The position numbers and the translations under genes are program-made. A stretch of 64,000 bases of DNA from Lepiota brunneoincarnata (Eukaryota; Basidiomycota; Agaricomycetes; Agaricales; Agaricaceae). The notes beneath the pieces were generated by a model. It was not told the DNA's origin and searched no databases. It was given only the letters and a program-made list of their open reading frames with translations. Positions 11,582 to 23,969 of this stretch are shown piece after piece. Each line of letters opens with the position of its first letter. The first letter of the stretch is position 1. The stretch covers positions 372,001 to 436,000 of the forward strand of contig JAEBUN010000007.1 of NCBI GenBank assembly GCA_023014365.1. Direction: 5' to 3'.

Positions 11582-13217
11582 AGCTAGTCGAATTGAGGCT
11601 AGTGCCAAGTACCCTGGTGGCTTGTACAACACTCCTGGTACGCCCACTCCTGCCCACAAAAACACAACGGGCTTATTCAAGGACCCCGAATCAGTTGTAC
11701 GATCACCTATGTACACTCAGTGAAGAGGTTTGGTCTTCCTCTGGCCGTGAACGACGGGGTGCTGATGCTGGAACTTTATTCCAGGTCGCGTATGTATGGA
11801 GCCATCCGCTGGGGGGTGGTTCTATTTTATTCATACTGAACCGGTACATGCCCTATGTGGATACGCTCATGTCCCTTAATCGTAAGCCTTGTTATTTCGC
11901 TCATTGCTAGTTGGCCTTCGCTCAAGTCGGTCTAGTGAATGTGCTATCTACACACGACCCCGACGTGAGTCCTTATTAGTCCAGAAAAGTTGTTTCTTCT
12001 TACAGTAGGCAGAGCTGCTTGAAGCAGTTCACGATCCTCACGTGTAAGCTGCCAGCCACCCATATACATATATCCTATCAACTCTCGTTTCTCCAGGGTT
12101 CCTTGTTTTCGGGATCGCGATATCTGAAGGTGGGCTCTTGCCCCTTGCCGACTGCGTGACCCACCAACCGTCCCTGCAGTGATTCTCGTTCTCCGAACAT
12201 ACGCACTCTGGGAGAGACGCAAAACCATCTTAATTATTCTCTGTGCTAACTGTGGAGTGGGCGCCTTTTCATTTCTTGGGAACCTAAAATAATTACACCA
12301 CTTGCAGCTGACTTTTATACCCGCGGTTGTGGTTACCCACTACGAAATCAAATCCCTCGAATGTCAATCTCTTTGAGTTTCTTCGACCTTTCTTTGTCTT
12401 ACCTCGTCCTGCATGTAGATATACCCTCCTTACATCCTGACCGCCCCGGCTGTCGTTTGGGGCATGCTAGTCCCATTATCTTATTCGCCTACATTCTCCT
12501 TGTATTTTCGGAAACTAGTAAGTAGTCTTCCCGCCCACAGAAGACCCTACTCACGTTTTTAGCCGTTGCTGTTTTGACTGGAATCCAGGCCTATCGTTCT
12601 CGTATGTTCACATGCTTCTGTTTTGTGATTAGGTCCTCACACACTCTAGTTCGATATTCAAGCTCACCCTGGGTTAAGGAAATGTATAAAGATGGTAAGA
12701 TAGAACCATTAAAAACACTTGCAAACGCTCATCTTGATATCCAGGACTCTTGTTCTATCTCTACTTGTTAGGTACTATGTCGTGTGTCCTGCAGATCCTG
12801 TCGAGCGCTAACAGATAGCAGTCATCTCTATCGCTAATGTCGTGGCACCAATTTTTGCGCCGGTACAGCTATTTGCTAGTCTTATTTTGGGTTGTCACTT
12901 ATTGGCTTGGCGTGCAGAGGGTTCTCGCCAACTGGCTAGCAACGTATGTGTTCATCTCTGATCTCGATCTTAACCCAGACCCTTGACCGTCGTCATCAAG
13001 TCCGCAAAGAGTTCTTCATTCCGTTCTATGTAGCCGAGTGTTGCTACAGATCCTCCGGCAGCGATCAGGTGTTCTCACCATACGGGTGCCCGCTGCAGCC
13101 AATCAGGGCGACCCTGTCCCCATGTTCACTTCTTTCATGGAGGGCGAGGAGATGGATACGAATATAACGATTGTTTCTCCGTCAGAAGATGCATATGTCG
13201 CGTCTCCAGTCCATTAG
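11582..13217 (+). CDS. DUF6533-type seven-helix membrane protein
   Basis: Multi-exon integral membrane protein of the large agaricomycete DUF6533 class; function unknown, receptor-like topology only suggested. Joining small exons gives VPSTLVACTTLL + LYDHLCTLSEE + VAYVWSHPLGGGSILFILNRYMPYVDTLMSLN, the family's N-terminal core (YDH, then RY). Later exons give VILVLRTYALWERRKTILIIL near 12180, SPIILFAYILLVFSET near 12470, AVAVLTGIQAYRSR near 12565 and VISIANVVAPIFAP near 12820. The C-terminal cytoplasmic tail ends VSPSEDAYVASPVH with TAG at 13217. The joins between 11635 and 11750 use clean GT/AG sites. The first exon is not resolved (an ATG at 11502 runs into a stop in the simplest join), so the start given is an exon boundary, not a codon. 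Confidence 0.75.
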
Positions 13218-13387
13218 ACCATATCGCATAGATCAATAAACATCAATTTCCAATTCATTTTTTGTGGGAAGACAAAGATGGGAGTTTTTGCCACGCGCGA
13301 GGATGACGGGCGTCTTTACATACATACATACTTACCTGGCAGACTGCAGCCGCTCTTCACTTTCCCTCGCTGTCTGCCACGGCGAAC

Positions 13388-15519
13388 ATGCGCACCCTAG
13401 CCCATCTGCTGCGTCGCATGGTTCGCCGCCGTGTTCTTGGTTCTGTTGCATTCCTCTTCTGTCTCTTTTTCTTCTTTTCTTCTTCTTCAACGCCTTCACG
13501 GTCTTCACAGTCTCGCCAGATCAAAGAACACAACTTCATTGAACGTGCGACACGGTCAGGCGGGTCGCTCAGCGTGCAGCGCCACCCGTTCTTGCAGGCT
13601 CGTTTTGGGAGGGATGAGCGTGCCGACATTTTCGATGGATTCATTCATGAGGGTATGATGGATTATTGGACAAGACTCCAGCTACCCTAGTGCGTCTCAT
13701 TGTCTCTTTGAACCTGACTGTGGCTGAACCACGATGCCAGCATCACGAACAGGGAGACTGCTTCGGTCGATGCTCAACACGTCTTCAGCGCTATCGACCA
13801 GCTGCTATCGCTTAATGGCTGGGTTGCTGCCCTCTGTCCGACTCTGGTCCGACCGTTTGGCCAGAGCCAGATGGCCTACGAAGACCTCATTGATGAAAAC
13901 CATCTATACTACATTGCTATCATCATTCATTCCGCCGACCACTTCCTCGTCGACCAGCTGGCTGTCATCGTACAGATGGCACGTCGTCTCGGCAGTTCCA
14001 ATATCTTTGTCTCCATGCTCGACTATGATTCGAATGATGCTACTGAAACGCTGGTCGACCTCTGCGAGGCAGTCCTAACGCTCCTGAATGTCCCCTTCCG
14101 AATCCGACGCGTACCTGGCATGACAGAAGATCCCGCAGCGGCTTATTATCCGCTCGAAGAAGCCTACACCCGGAACCTCGCACTAGAGCCGTTACATGAA
14201 CTCAAACAGAAGCGGGGGATCACCTTCTCTCGGGTGATGTGGCTCAAAGGGTTTACCTGCCCCAACGACATTCTTGAAACGATCAAAATCAGCTTCACGA
14301 ATCAGGCGGCCATGGTTTGTGGGATGGACTGGGCGGAACACAATGGGTTCTTCATCTTTTCTGATAGGTATGTGTATTACTCCTCCTCCTGCCTCCCATA
14401 TCAGGCGTATTTAGCAATGACAACGTTTACCGCAGGTGGCGCACGCGGGATATTGATGGTGATCAGTTCCGTCAGTCGAGATCAACATCGAAAACGGACG
14501 CCGTGCCCCCGAGAGACAAACAAGGCGCGCTACGATACGCTCAACATCTCCCTTTCCAAGTCTTCTGTTGCGAATCGGGAACTCATGTCGTCGATCCAGC
14601 TCAGTCATATTACAAAGGCATTGAGTACCACGCGGGGACTGACTTCCACAATCTCAGCAGACCCGATGGGGTGCAAAATCGCAATGCGGATGCGGCCTGC
14701 TTAGACAGTAGTCAGGCATGGTTTTGCAGAGACCTGTGGGTGAGGACGGCCCGCGAGGCCATGGAGGAGGTTGATAGAGAGAATGGTGGAAAGATGAGGC
14801 GAAGAGAAGTACCAGCAGACACTGCGAAACAACGGCGGGAAGAGGCACAACAGAATCAAAAACAAAACCGGGATGAGATAAAGGTGAATGTTGGAGGAGG
14901 TGCAGATGTGGAGGAAGTGAACGACGGTGGAGTCGCAGACCGGAAGAAGAAGGATCCTGATGGAAATGTTGGGTCAGACTACGACGCAATGCAGGAAGAA
15001 GAAGTGGTTCCTCCGCTTGAACCTGGCAAGGTGTCGATACCCAACTCTGTGTTTAGGCCCGCGAGGATACTCGTTAACCCGCGGTGTTCGACGACGTACG
15101 CGGGCGTGAGCCATACCCAACTTGCGAGGGACTTATTTGGTGAAGGTGATGATGATGAGAAGGATAAGGCGATAGTCTCGGGTAAGTATATTCTAGACGA
15201 TTGGGAGGGTGCACCGGAAAGTTTCGTTTGTCAGGAGCAGAGGTCAGCTATCACTCTTTCTCGCGTTGTCCGGGGTATTGATGCGGTTCTGGCAGACAAA
15301 CCGGGGGACGAAAAGCACCAAAGACGCAGAGGCGACTTGGATTCTCGGTACACGAAGAACTACAACGTCTTGAAGACCAACGCTGATGACGACGGGCGCA
15401 ACCTGACTTTCAGATCTAAGATATTTGGCGGACTTCCCTTTATACCCCTCTCGCTCTCACGCTACCCTCTCGAAACTCGCGTAATTGCATGCTTTCCCAA
15501 TTCCTTCTCCTTTGCCTGA
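13388..15519 (+). CDS. GT69 alpha-1,3-mannosyltransferase (CAP59/CMT1-like)
   Basis: Type II Golgi-type glycosyltransferase of the CAP59_mtransfer family, which in Cryptococcus acts in capsule and glycan synthesis. Three exons (13388-13689, 13741-14367, 14436-15519) join in frame to 670 residues. A membrane anchor lies at about residues 12-30 (RVLGSVAFLFCLFFFF). The catalytic core has YYIAIIIHSADHFLVDQLAVIVQ, NIFVSMLDYDSND, RVMWLKGFTCPNDIL, and AAMVCGMDWAEHNG joined across an intron to SDRWRTRDIDGDQF. The C-terminal family block is PARILVNPRCSTTYAGVSHTQLA near 15055. Between core and C-terminal block lies a charged, disordered insert of about 100 residues (14760-15020). The ATG at 13388 precedes the anchor directly. 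Assignment to the family is firm; the acceptor glycan is not known. Confidence 0.9.
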
Positions 15520-16139
15520 TTTGGGACATCCGGGTTAGTATAGACGGACAGTCTATGACTTTGTGCTGTTTGGTGATATTGTTAGTACCATTTGCTTTCT
15601 TCCTTTAATCGTATGTAATTGGGTCTTTGGGTGACAATTATTGTGTCATTCGGTTGTAAACAAGGCCTGGTGAACCCTCAATTGGGCACGTTTCGCTCTG
15701 GAGAGCCGCTTCAATCCGAAATGAGATAGTAAAGAACAGATGCGGCACCTTTTTTCTAGGTTCAGGTGTTGGCCAATGGGATCGCAGGCTAAATCAGTGA
15801 CCTGAAGACTGCACAATACCAAGCACAGGTATCATGAAGGGTTTACCTTGCGACAATCAGGACTTCGGCATGCTCACGGCACGGTTGTACATGGTCCAAT
15901 TTGTGTCCAATAACTCTTGTACAGTACATACATACACAGACACTTACCGAGAAACTAGTCAACAAGCACGAGGATCAAAGCGTCCTATGTTACACGCAAG
16001 ATTGTAGTCCAAGACAAGTCCAACGCTACTTGTATCACATATTGTACATCAACGGTTATCAAAATTCACATATAACGCTTTGCACCTAGTTGACTCCATG
16101 GAAGAACTGGATACATCGCTGTCCGGCCCAAGTGCACGA
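15520..16139. other. Convergent intergenic stretch
   Basis: Lies between the stop codons of the GT69 gene (plus) and the CARDB-like gene (minus). No gene, repeat or RNA is recognised. Confidence 0.5.
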
Positions 16140-18704
16140 TCACACCGTCGTGATGACTGCATCGTAGTTCAGTTCGCATGGTTTGCCATTCAGTCCAAAC
16201 ACGAATTGGTCCGTCAAAATCGCTCCTCCAATCGTTTGCGCCGCCTTTCTCGGCTCCGTGCCCTCGAGAACAGTGTTAACATCCTGAGGGAAGACAAAGA
16301 GATACCAATTTCCGGGGGGATATCGTCTGATAATGTTCGTCACTCCCACATACGACCCCGTATTTGCTTTCTTGTTGTTCAGTTCCGTGGACATATCCGC
16401 CTTAATTACTACGCCACGCTCGGCTACCGCACTCTCCGGGGGGTCGGTGACATTGGTATGGATGGTGTCAGTCAGTCGTGGTACATCTTTGGGAGGTTCA
16501 AATCCACCGAGATACCCATACCCATCGTCACGGAGCTCAAGACGGATCTTGATCCCGGTATCGTTGAATAAAAGCGCGATGACGTAGAGCTGCGCGCCTC
16601 GGTAAAGAGACCCATTGGGTTTGAAGAATTGCGCCCCGAGGATAAGAGGATCTCTGCGTTGGTGAACGTAGTGATTAGAATCGTTATGCTTCCCGTCAAC
16701 ATTGACCTGGTAGGACTTGAGATAATGAATATTAGAGTAGTCATTCTTCGTCTCGTATTTGAGTGCACGACCGTTCTTGAGGGTTCTCGTATAGTTCCAC
16801 TCGAGTTTCCCACCGAACTTGGTACCTGGAGAAGGGGCTTCCATGTGAGTAACGTTGAAGTTTACGAGCTCGCTGACGGTCAGCTCCCCAGGTTTGGGTG
16901 GAGTCTGGATCCGCCCGCGATCGTGAAGATCGGAGTCGTCAGAAAAAGTGGCGATGGTAGCGGAAGCTGCCGCGGCTGCGACTAGCGCAGCAATCGTGTA
17001 TCTGTCCGCGTTTGTTTCCGACTCGACCTCAGGACAACATTCGTTCTCAGAGTCGGCTTCGTCAGCGGGACCTTCGCGACGGTCGTCTGCATCTACCTTT
17101 GCCTTGACCACAGCTGCAATGAGGAGGGCTGCGGCAACGACTGCGAACACGACTTTCCACCATGGATCATCGAAGGGTAACGGACCGTGGGTCCCAGCGT
17201 ATGGTGGGTTCGGAATCCAATTCAATGACCCTTTCTTGATCAGCATAGGAGCGGGGGATTTCTCATCGTCATCCACACTAGGACGACCGCAGCAGCAGCA
17301 GCATTTGGACGGTCGATTTCCGGGGCCGCAACTGCATGGCGTCTTGGGAGGTGCGACAATGGTTTGGATGTGGATTTGAAGAGAACCCTGAGGTATATTG
17401 ACGATGAAGTTTTTCTTGGCTTTGTCGTATTCAATACCAAGGACGAATATCTTTTTAAGGATCCTGACGCTCTTGGAGGTCGCTCCCGATTGCTGCTGAA
17501 TGATGAAAGAGACGACTGTCGAGCCCGGGGCGGCCCTAGTAAAGTCGGCGGAAAAAATGGATTTGAATGAAGCCCCAGCCAACGCCTCTCCATTCGCAGG
17601 AGATGCAATAGCGATGGGTGCGGTAACGTTAGGATCTGCAACGCCTTCCACATAGATGGAAAGGCCTTGCAACGTTCCGCCGCTGTCGTTGCGTGTCTCG
17701 ACGTTAATATGTTGGGTACCAAGATCGCTTATGAAGAACCCGTCGACGGTCATAAACCCCGAGCTTGGGTCGGTGCTATACGGGCGAAATGGTATACTTG
17801 TAGGAATGGCTGGACCAGCCGCTGGAACAGCAGTCAACTTCGGCTGCAATTTCCCACCGAGGACTATAACTCCTACGCCGCCAACGACATTGCCTTGAGC
17901 GTCGTGCTGTTCCACCAGAAATAGGGCGGCCGACGACTCTGGATCCTTGTCTGGCAGGTCAACAAACGCGTGGAAGCCAACCTCGTTGTTTGGCTGCACA
18001 CCCTTCAAGTCGAGGTTGTTTGAAAGTAGGTTGGTGTCTGGCAATGGATCGCCAGCCACGTATCCCAAAATAAGTCCGGCCTTGCTTTCTTTGGTCATAT
18101 TGCGGTGTTTCAGACCAAATCTAGCAAGGGCAGGCGCGAAAAGCGTGTCAGGGGCCGGTCGGAGGGCAACTTTAGTTGCTGTCTCATTGTAGAGACCCAC
18201 GGCTGCCATAGGGACCAAGGACGGACGTGCGCGAAGTCCCCCTCCCCCAGAGGGACGGGAAACGATCTGTAGGTTAAGCTGGGCGACGTGACGATCCGCA
18301 AGATTCCAAGGCGTGTTGGGATGAGCAGGGCTGGGGTCGTTCGTTCCCGACACTTCACAGATAACGCATTCGTGGCCCTTATTGACCCATTTTGGCACCC
18401 AGACGGTGACGCACAAGACGGTCTTTGTCTCGCCGGCATCAAGAGAGACGTTGCTAGTGCCTATGAGGGTGCTATTGGATGGGGTGGGCGCAGTTGCTGG
18501 GTTGCAAACCCAGAATTGGACCGTCGCATTGTTGGCGGCCACAGAGCCCGAATTTTTGACTGAGGCCAATATGTAAACTGGTACATTCTCCGTAGGAATG
18601 GCGGGAGTTGGGTCGTCTGGGGTCGATTGGAAAAAGATATTGGGATTGAGATAGGGTGGGAAAGCGGCGCCACCACCGCGGCCAGAAAATCCAAGTTGCG
18701 CCAT
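16140..18704 (-). CDS. Intronless CARDB-like membrane protein, possible bacterial transfer
   Basis: A single uninterrupted frame of 854 residues from the ATG at 18704 (an upstream in-frame extension lacks better support). Residues 20-150 form a beta-sandwich of CARDB type (VPVYILASVKNSGSVAANNATVQFWVC, LDAGETKTVLCVTVWVP, NTPWNLADRHVAQLNLQI). More beta-rich sequence follows, then a cysteine cluster CSCGPGNRPSKCCCCCG. A hydrophobic segment WWKVVFAVVAAALLIAAVV and a second (YTIAALVAAAAASATIA) come next, then a further beta-rich C-terminal domain (LYVIALLFNDTGIKIRLELRDDGYG). Every neighbour of this size has introns and this one has none. The architecture is more familiar from actinobacterial-type proteins than from fungi. 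Bacterial origin is inference. Function unknown; surface or membrane display is possible. Confidence 0.8.
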   Translation of the reverse strand: MAQLGFSGRGGGAAFPPYLNPNIFFQSTPDDPTPAIPTENVPVYILASVKNSGSVAANNATVQFWVCNPATAPTPSNSTLIGTSNVSLDAGETKTVLCVTVWVPKWVNKGHECVICEVSGTNDPSPAHPNTPWNLADRHVAQLNLQIVSRPSGGGGLRARPSLVPMAAVGLYNETATKVALRPAPDTLFAPALARFGLKHRNMTKESKAGLILGYVAGDPLPDTNLLSNNLDLKGVQPNNEVGFHAFVDLPDKDPESSAALFLVEQHDAQGNVVGGVGVIVLGGKLQPKLTAVPAAGPAIPTSIPFRPYSTDPSSGFMTVDGFFISDLGTQHINVETRNDSGGTLQGLSIYVEGVADPNVTAPIAIASPANGEALAGASFKSIFSADFTRAAPGSTVVSFIIQQQSGATSKSVRILKKIFVLGIEYDKAKKNFIVNIPQGSLQIHIQTIVAPPKTPCSCGPGNRPSKCCCCCGRPSVDDDEKSPAPMLIKKGSLNWIPNPPYAGTHGPLPFDDPWWKVVFAVVAAALLIAAVVKAKVDADDRREGPADEADSENECCPEVESETNADRYTIAALVAAAAASATIATFSDDSDLHDRGRIQTPPKPGELTVSELVNFNVTHMEAPSPGTKFGGKLEWNYTRTLKNGRALKYETKNDYSNIHYLKSYQVNVDGKHNDSNHYVHQRRDPLILGAQFFKPNGSLYRGAQLYVIALLFNDTGIKIRLELRDDGYGYLGGFEPPKDVPRLTDTIHTNVTDPPESAVAERGVVIKADMSTELNNKKANTGSYVGVTNIIRRYPPGNWYLFVFPQDVNTVLEGTEPRKAAQTIGGAILTDQFVFGLNGKPCELNYDAVITTV

Positions 18705-21143
18705 GACTTTCACGAAGAGGATAATAACACTTGTTCTGGGAGATTCGAGACAGAACACCCTCTCATCAGCAGCTATATAGATGACTTGATGAACCAGCCA
18801 ACTCACCTCGATGCGCTATGCGAGCAATGGGGAAGCAGACCTCAATGCCAGGCTTTTAACTCCTGGGTTACGGCTGTTCCACGATCACGTCTGCAGCCAC
18901 ACCACCCTGTCCGCATGAGATTTCGAATTAGACAAACGAGTTGACTCTGACCCCAAGCCGTTGAGAGCGAAGAGCCAGCTTGAGAGAGTTGTCTGCGGTG
19001 CATGTCATTGGGTAATTGGACGGGGAAAATCAGCCACTACAATGAACAGTATAGTGGTAAGAGATGCGAAGAGAATGATTGACGCTTCAACTTGATGTGC
19101 TGTTCATATCAGAGGGTCGACATCGTTATCACTGCAGAGAAAGCCAAGTCCGGCGAGTTTTCACCCGAGCGGTGCAGTTCATTTGCAATTCATTAAAAGT
19201 CTTCATGTCAGTCCTTTCTAGTCTCCGCCCCCTTGTCTTCTACAGGATGCGATACCTGGCGGCTTGATAGGCACAATCAGTAACAGTGTGCGGACTAAAG
19301 TTCCCGTACATTTTACCGAAATTTCGGGTCATGAGCTGCTGAGCGATGCCACAGTGACGCCACCCTTTATGTGCTAAGGACGTGAGTTATCCTGATTCAA
19401 GAGCGCTGTGCACGCGGTCAAGGCCAGACAAAGGACATGTAGGACAAATTGGGACGTGGAACCAAGCAAGGTGAGTCACTGGAACCAAACAGGGAGTTGG
19501 AAAATCGCTAGGGGCCACTGGCACTCGGACCGAACAGAATCTCAAAAATCACAGAAACTGTCATATATTGTATATGTAGGCGCTCAGGAAGCTGGTTGGA
19601 GCAGTGTCTTAAGAGCTGGGGCACTGGACGTTGGGCGAATCATCAAGGAGGAGCATGATTTCACGCCAGCCACAACAATATCAAGTATATGCTAAAAATA
19701 AGACTTAAGACCTAAGGCCTTAGGCTTCGGGACTGGACGTTTGATGCGCAGTCTGTACGTGTCTGAGAGTGGTTTACGGTGACTGCGCAGGTTGCGGACA
19801 GGATTGAGTTAATTCGGACCGATTATACATCTCCTTTTCCAGCCTAGAAGATTCTGGCATCGCAAGAAAAGGGTCGCCTGCCACGGATGATGATAGGGGT
19901 GTTATGGTGTTAATGGAGGGAGCTCTGAGATCTGACGAGACACTTACCTCCTAATTGGCTTGCTATCTCTGAGGAACATCAACCTGACGGAGACAGGGAA
20001 TCTTTGAATGGCGATTATAGGTTACCGGACAGGTCGAGGTGGAAAAGGAGAGATGGGGAACGAGTTGAAGGCCTTGACTTGATGTATTACTTTGGTGGTC
20101 TGGCTCAAGGTCAAGGTAATTTGTTCCGAGTTCGTTGTAGAATACGAGCGCTTTGTGATGTGTCCACTGGACCCATAATGCCCGGTCCGCGCTTAAGTAT
20201 CAAAACTGGTTCAAGGCCGTCTGCCTCCTTACACGGCCTCCTTCCACTCCCTCATCAACTCTCCTCCCTTTGGGCGTCTACCGCTCCCTCACTTCATCCC
20301 CCGTCTGGGTCCGGTAAAACCAACAGATCCAAAGATCTGTCTGACGAGCCCATAGATGGGACTGGTGCAGGCGTGGCTCGCGTCGTCGTTGACGTCGACG
20401 TTTTCGGCATGGGAGTGGGATGAAAGCATAGTGAGAGGGAATGGGTTTGGAGGGTTGAGTTGGATTTGAGTGTGTACAGTTGTTTTTGGGCTTTTGTAGT
20501 TGCGCGGGTGAGAGCGAGAACAGGGAGTGAAAATGGGATGTTCACGCTTGACCTGGGCTTGTGTGTCGTGGGGAATCAGATGTCGTCGAGTTCGAGGTCG
20601 AGGTTGAGATGGCCGAGCAGGGAGAATCCGCCTAGGAAATAACGCTGCATGAGGTGGCACAAACCATCTTCTTCTCTTGCTGCAAACAGATCCTTGAGTC
20701 TCATAGGCTGCGTTGGTGCTTAAGACTGGGTTTGTACCTGGCTTTGCTTTCGTTAGTGATGCTGCTTGGGAACTCGGATTTCTCGCCCGTACCTCTTATT
20801 CATCAACTACCATACCCGCATCTACGTCATCGACGGAGGCTCATCCTAGCTTTGACGTGCAGTAAAGTTGATGCTCGCCGCTATAATTAGTTTGTTTGTG
20901 TTTACTACTATCATGAACTTGCACAACACTGGATCTGCCCCCGTCTGGTCGAAGAACCCACAGATATTCGAGGTTTGAGTCGCTGGCGCTGGTTCTTTGC
21001 AGTTTCTGCCTTCCGCTTATCCACTTCATCGTGAATATTTCCCGTAGCGCCGATGAGAGAAGTAGCGGATCTTACAGCAGAAATATTATTACCAGTACAT
21101 ACGTAGGGGATTACGGCAAAAATACAGAACACTCCCTAGTATT
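18705..21143. other. Long gene-less stretch (2.4 kb)
   Basis: Only short frames without recognisable domains. A near-perfect palindrome centred on CCTAAGGCCTTAGG sits at 19711-19724. A minus-strand frame at 20289-20660 has low-complexity composition and no domain, so I do not call it. Small genes or a non-coding RNA cannot be excluded. Confidence 0.5.
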
Positions 21144-23757
21144 TCAGAAATCAAATGCTGCGCTCATCCATCCAGGGCGCTGTTTCTCCGACTCCGTCTT
21201 ATCTTCCACATCGCGCTTGAAACTCGTCGCCTTCCTCTTACCCTCTTTCATGAGACCCTCAGCGTGCTTCTGTGCTTTGCTGGCGACTCCCTGCGCGGCG
21301 CTCACCACCTGTCGAGTGTCGATTTCCATTGCGCTATCGACATCAACACCCAGCTCCCCTCCGATATTGCTAACCCGCTGCTTGAGAGGTGTCGAAGCCG
21401 TTCCCAAAGGACCCCTCTTATCCCCACTTAAGATCTGCGGCTCCGCGCCCATCGCAAATGAACTCTTCCCGACTGCTTCGCCCTCGTCGGAATACGTCTG
21501 ATGCTCAACTACAAGCCCGGTCCCGGTGGCGCGTATGCCCAAATCGCCTCGTTCACTGGCTTCCCTTCGGATTCGACCAGCTTCGCTCCAAATCGCGGCC
21601 ATCAAAGACGCACCTCCACCAAGACCGGTGTCCTGGAAGATCTCCTTGCGTTTCCCAATGTCAAACGCAATACCATCCGTCCATTCGATGACCGCGCGAA
21701 CTTGCTCCGTTAATGTCCTCTCCAATGCCTCACGGATCCGTGCGACAACCATGGGCTTGAACAAGGTAACGAGGATGGCGTGGTTGGTGTCCCGGACCTC
21801 CAGACCGATATCATCAGCGAGATTGACATTTACTTTCTCGATGACGTTGAAATGCTTCAAGTTCTCTCGCGAATGGGGTCCCTTGACAGTGGCTGGGATC
21901 AAACGCAGCTTGAGATCGAGGTCGAGCCCCTTGGCAGGTAGATTAAAGTGGAGGAGACCGGTAAATTCGCTGGGTCCCATGGTGCCTTTGGACTTATCCT
22001 TGTACCAGAAAGAAACGTCTTTCAATGTCAGTTGAATAGCTTGGGCGCGGACGTGCGTCAGAGTACCGACGGCGGTACGAGATGGCTCAGAGGGTTCGGC
22101 GGTGGTCTGAATGTCGATATCCGTGATATTCCGGATGTAGACGTGTGATGGCAATATATGGAACGAAGAGGCATCGAGATTTTCCAATACAAATTCGAGC
22201 TCCTCATCCTTGTACTCGATTCTAATTCAGGAGTGTCAGAGATTTATAATAACTGAACAGCACATCTCGCATACCGTGGAATAGGTAGATCCTTCATCTT
22301 AGCAAGTACCCGTGGGAGGTAGAACTTGAACAGATCTTGCCAGAACCAGGTGACTTGCTCCATAGCCGCCTGCAAACCTGTCTCGGCTTCCTTGCTGGCT
22401 TCAATCAAACCTTGCTCGACGTCTTGGTTGAATCGCTGGTGTGCCGTCTTGACGCGGTTGAGGTCCTTATCTTGCCTGAATCCCTGGTCGACCTTGTCGA
22501 GTTCTTGCTTAAATTCGTCAACATTAGCTTTCCACTTCTCGTCTTTCCCCAAGAAGGAATTCCAGCGTCGATTGAGTTCCTCCCATTTTTGTGTCGCGGT
22601 ATCGCTCCGAACGTAACCTGCCTCGCCAATGTCGCGTCTGATTTCGTCAATACACTCGTTGAACCACGCCTTCAAGTCTTGGTCTCGAACAACCATGTAG
22701 ATTACCGTGCGGAGTTTGCCGATAAGGGGGTCAAATGGAACATTAGCAACACGCTCGAAGAACAATTTCAAACTGTCCAAGGCTTTGGGGACGTGTTGTT
22801 CAGGGGTAGGGTCGGCAATGAACTTGGCGATAGTGAAGTCGGGATCGGATACAATATCTAATCCTTGATCGAGGCGCCTTTGAAGAATCGTGAAAATTGT
22901 ATCAAGAGAGTGGCAGTACGCAGGATCCGACTGAGCACGGTCGCATATCTGGCGGGGGCGTGAAATTTTGTCTGGAATTATACCAAGGAAAAGACCTACG
23001 GAGTATAAAGCATCTCGCAATCGCGAGGTTGTCCGCTCAGACTTGTCCTCAATAGCATGCGTCACGGTTTGCGACGCATCAATTACCATAGAGCCCGTAT
23101 CGCGAACGGTGTCCATCCCATGTTCCCAGGCGACCTTGGTATCCTTTTCTGCTTCCATACGTTCCTTGACACGGCCAAGATGATCGCGCTTGCCCTCCTT
23201 GACGTCCTGCTCGACATTCCGAAGGGAAGTCTTAGCCTTGCCAGCCTGAACCTCGACCAGCTCGGCGGCGTCGGCGAACATGAGCCGAGTAACAGAAGCG
23301 AAATCACTAAAGAGATGTGCACCCTCGGTAGTGATATTGTTGTAGGCCACTTTTATGATTACGTAGAGGGCACGCTGCAAGGTGTGAATATCTCTCAAAG
23401 CTTTGTCGCGATCCTCCTTTGCTTCTGTGGTCACGGAGAGATCTCCTTGGGCGAGGTGCCAAATTGCATCCTGCAAAATGTTGTCCTCTGGAATAGAATG
23501 AGTCATTCGTGCGAGATATACGAGGGAACCGAGTCAGACGTACGATCCTTATTGTCCAAGAATTGCTTGTATGCGTCCAAGATTCGACGAATGTCGTTTG
23601 CAAGCAGGCGGCCCTGCGAGCTGAGTTCGCTCTGGGCGGAGGGCTCAATGTTGGTAAGGCCAACATCGCTAAGCCAGGTGAAGAAACGGTCGAACTGCTG
23701 CGTAGATGGCAGTTTACCGGCATTAATAGCAGCGAGAAGAGATGATGATTGGTTCAT
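21144..23757 (-). CDS. HAM1-like protein (HAM1_N/HAM1_C domains)
   Basis: Large fungal protein related to HAM1-like proteins linked to hyphal fusion and membrane-associated functions. The ATG at 23757 (MNQSSSLLAAINAGKLPSTQQ) starts a short exon. The second exon has the helical, LEA-like N-terminal domain (HLAQGDLSVTTEAKEDRDKALRDI, LFSDFASVTRLMFADAAELVE, and RLRDALYSVGLFLGIIPDKI). A short intron near 22216-22270 leads to YKDEELEFVLENLDASSFHILPSHVYI, which begins the C-terminal domain with beta-rich, lipid-transfer-like character (DVSFWYKDKSKGTMGPSEFTGLL). It ends KQRPGWMSAAFDF at 21144. Three exons, about 840 residues, no lesion. Several long plus-strand frames over it are antisense shadows. 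The family call is good; the molecular role is not read from sequence. Confidence 0.87.
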
Positions 23758-23969
23758 ATTGGAATGAGATAGGGGGAACTGAGGTGTGTCTTGGTTGTTT
23801 TATACTGCAGAGTGTCTGTGGGGTTGTAGTCACCGATGACGCCATTGGGCGGAGGAGAGTCATTCCTTCCGAGTTTGGTTTCAGTAACTTATTTGGCAAT
23901 TCCTGTCTCCACTATGCATGAGAACGAGAATGAGCGCATAATCATTGAGGGAAAGCATACACCATCGCA

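Noticed and set aside
20289..20660. 123-codon minus-strand open frame
   Set aside because: Low-complexity P/S/H/T composition, no domain, and nearby frames of similar size; not supported as a gene.
23057..23767. 236-codon plus-strand open frame
   Set aside because: Antisense to the HAM1-like gene, whose minus-strand frame shows clear family domains; no domain in the plus frame.
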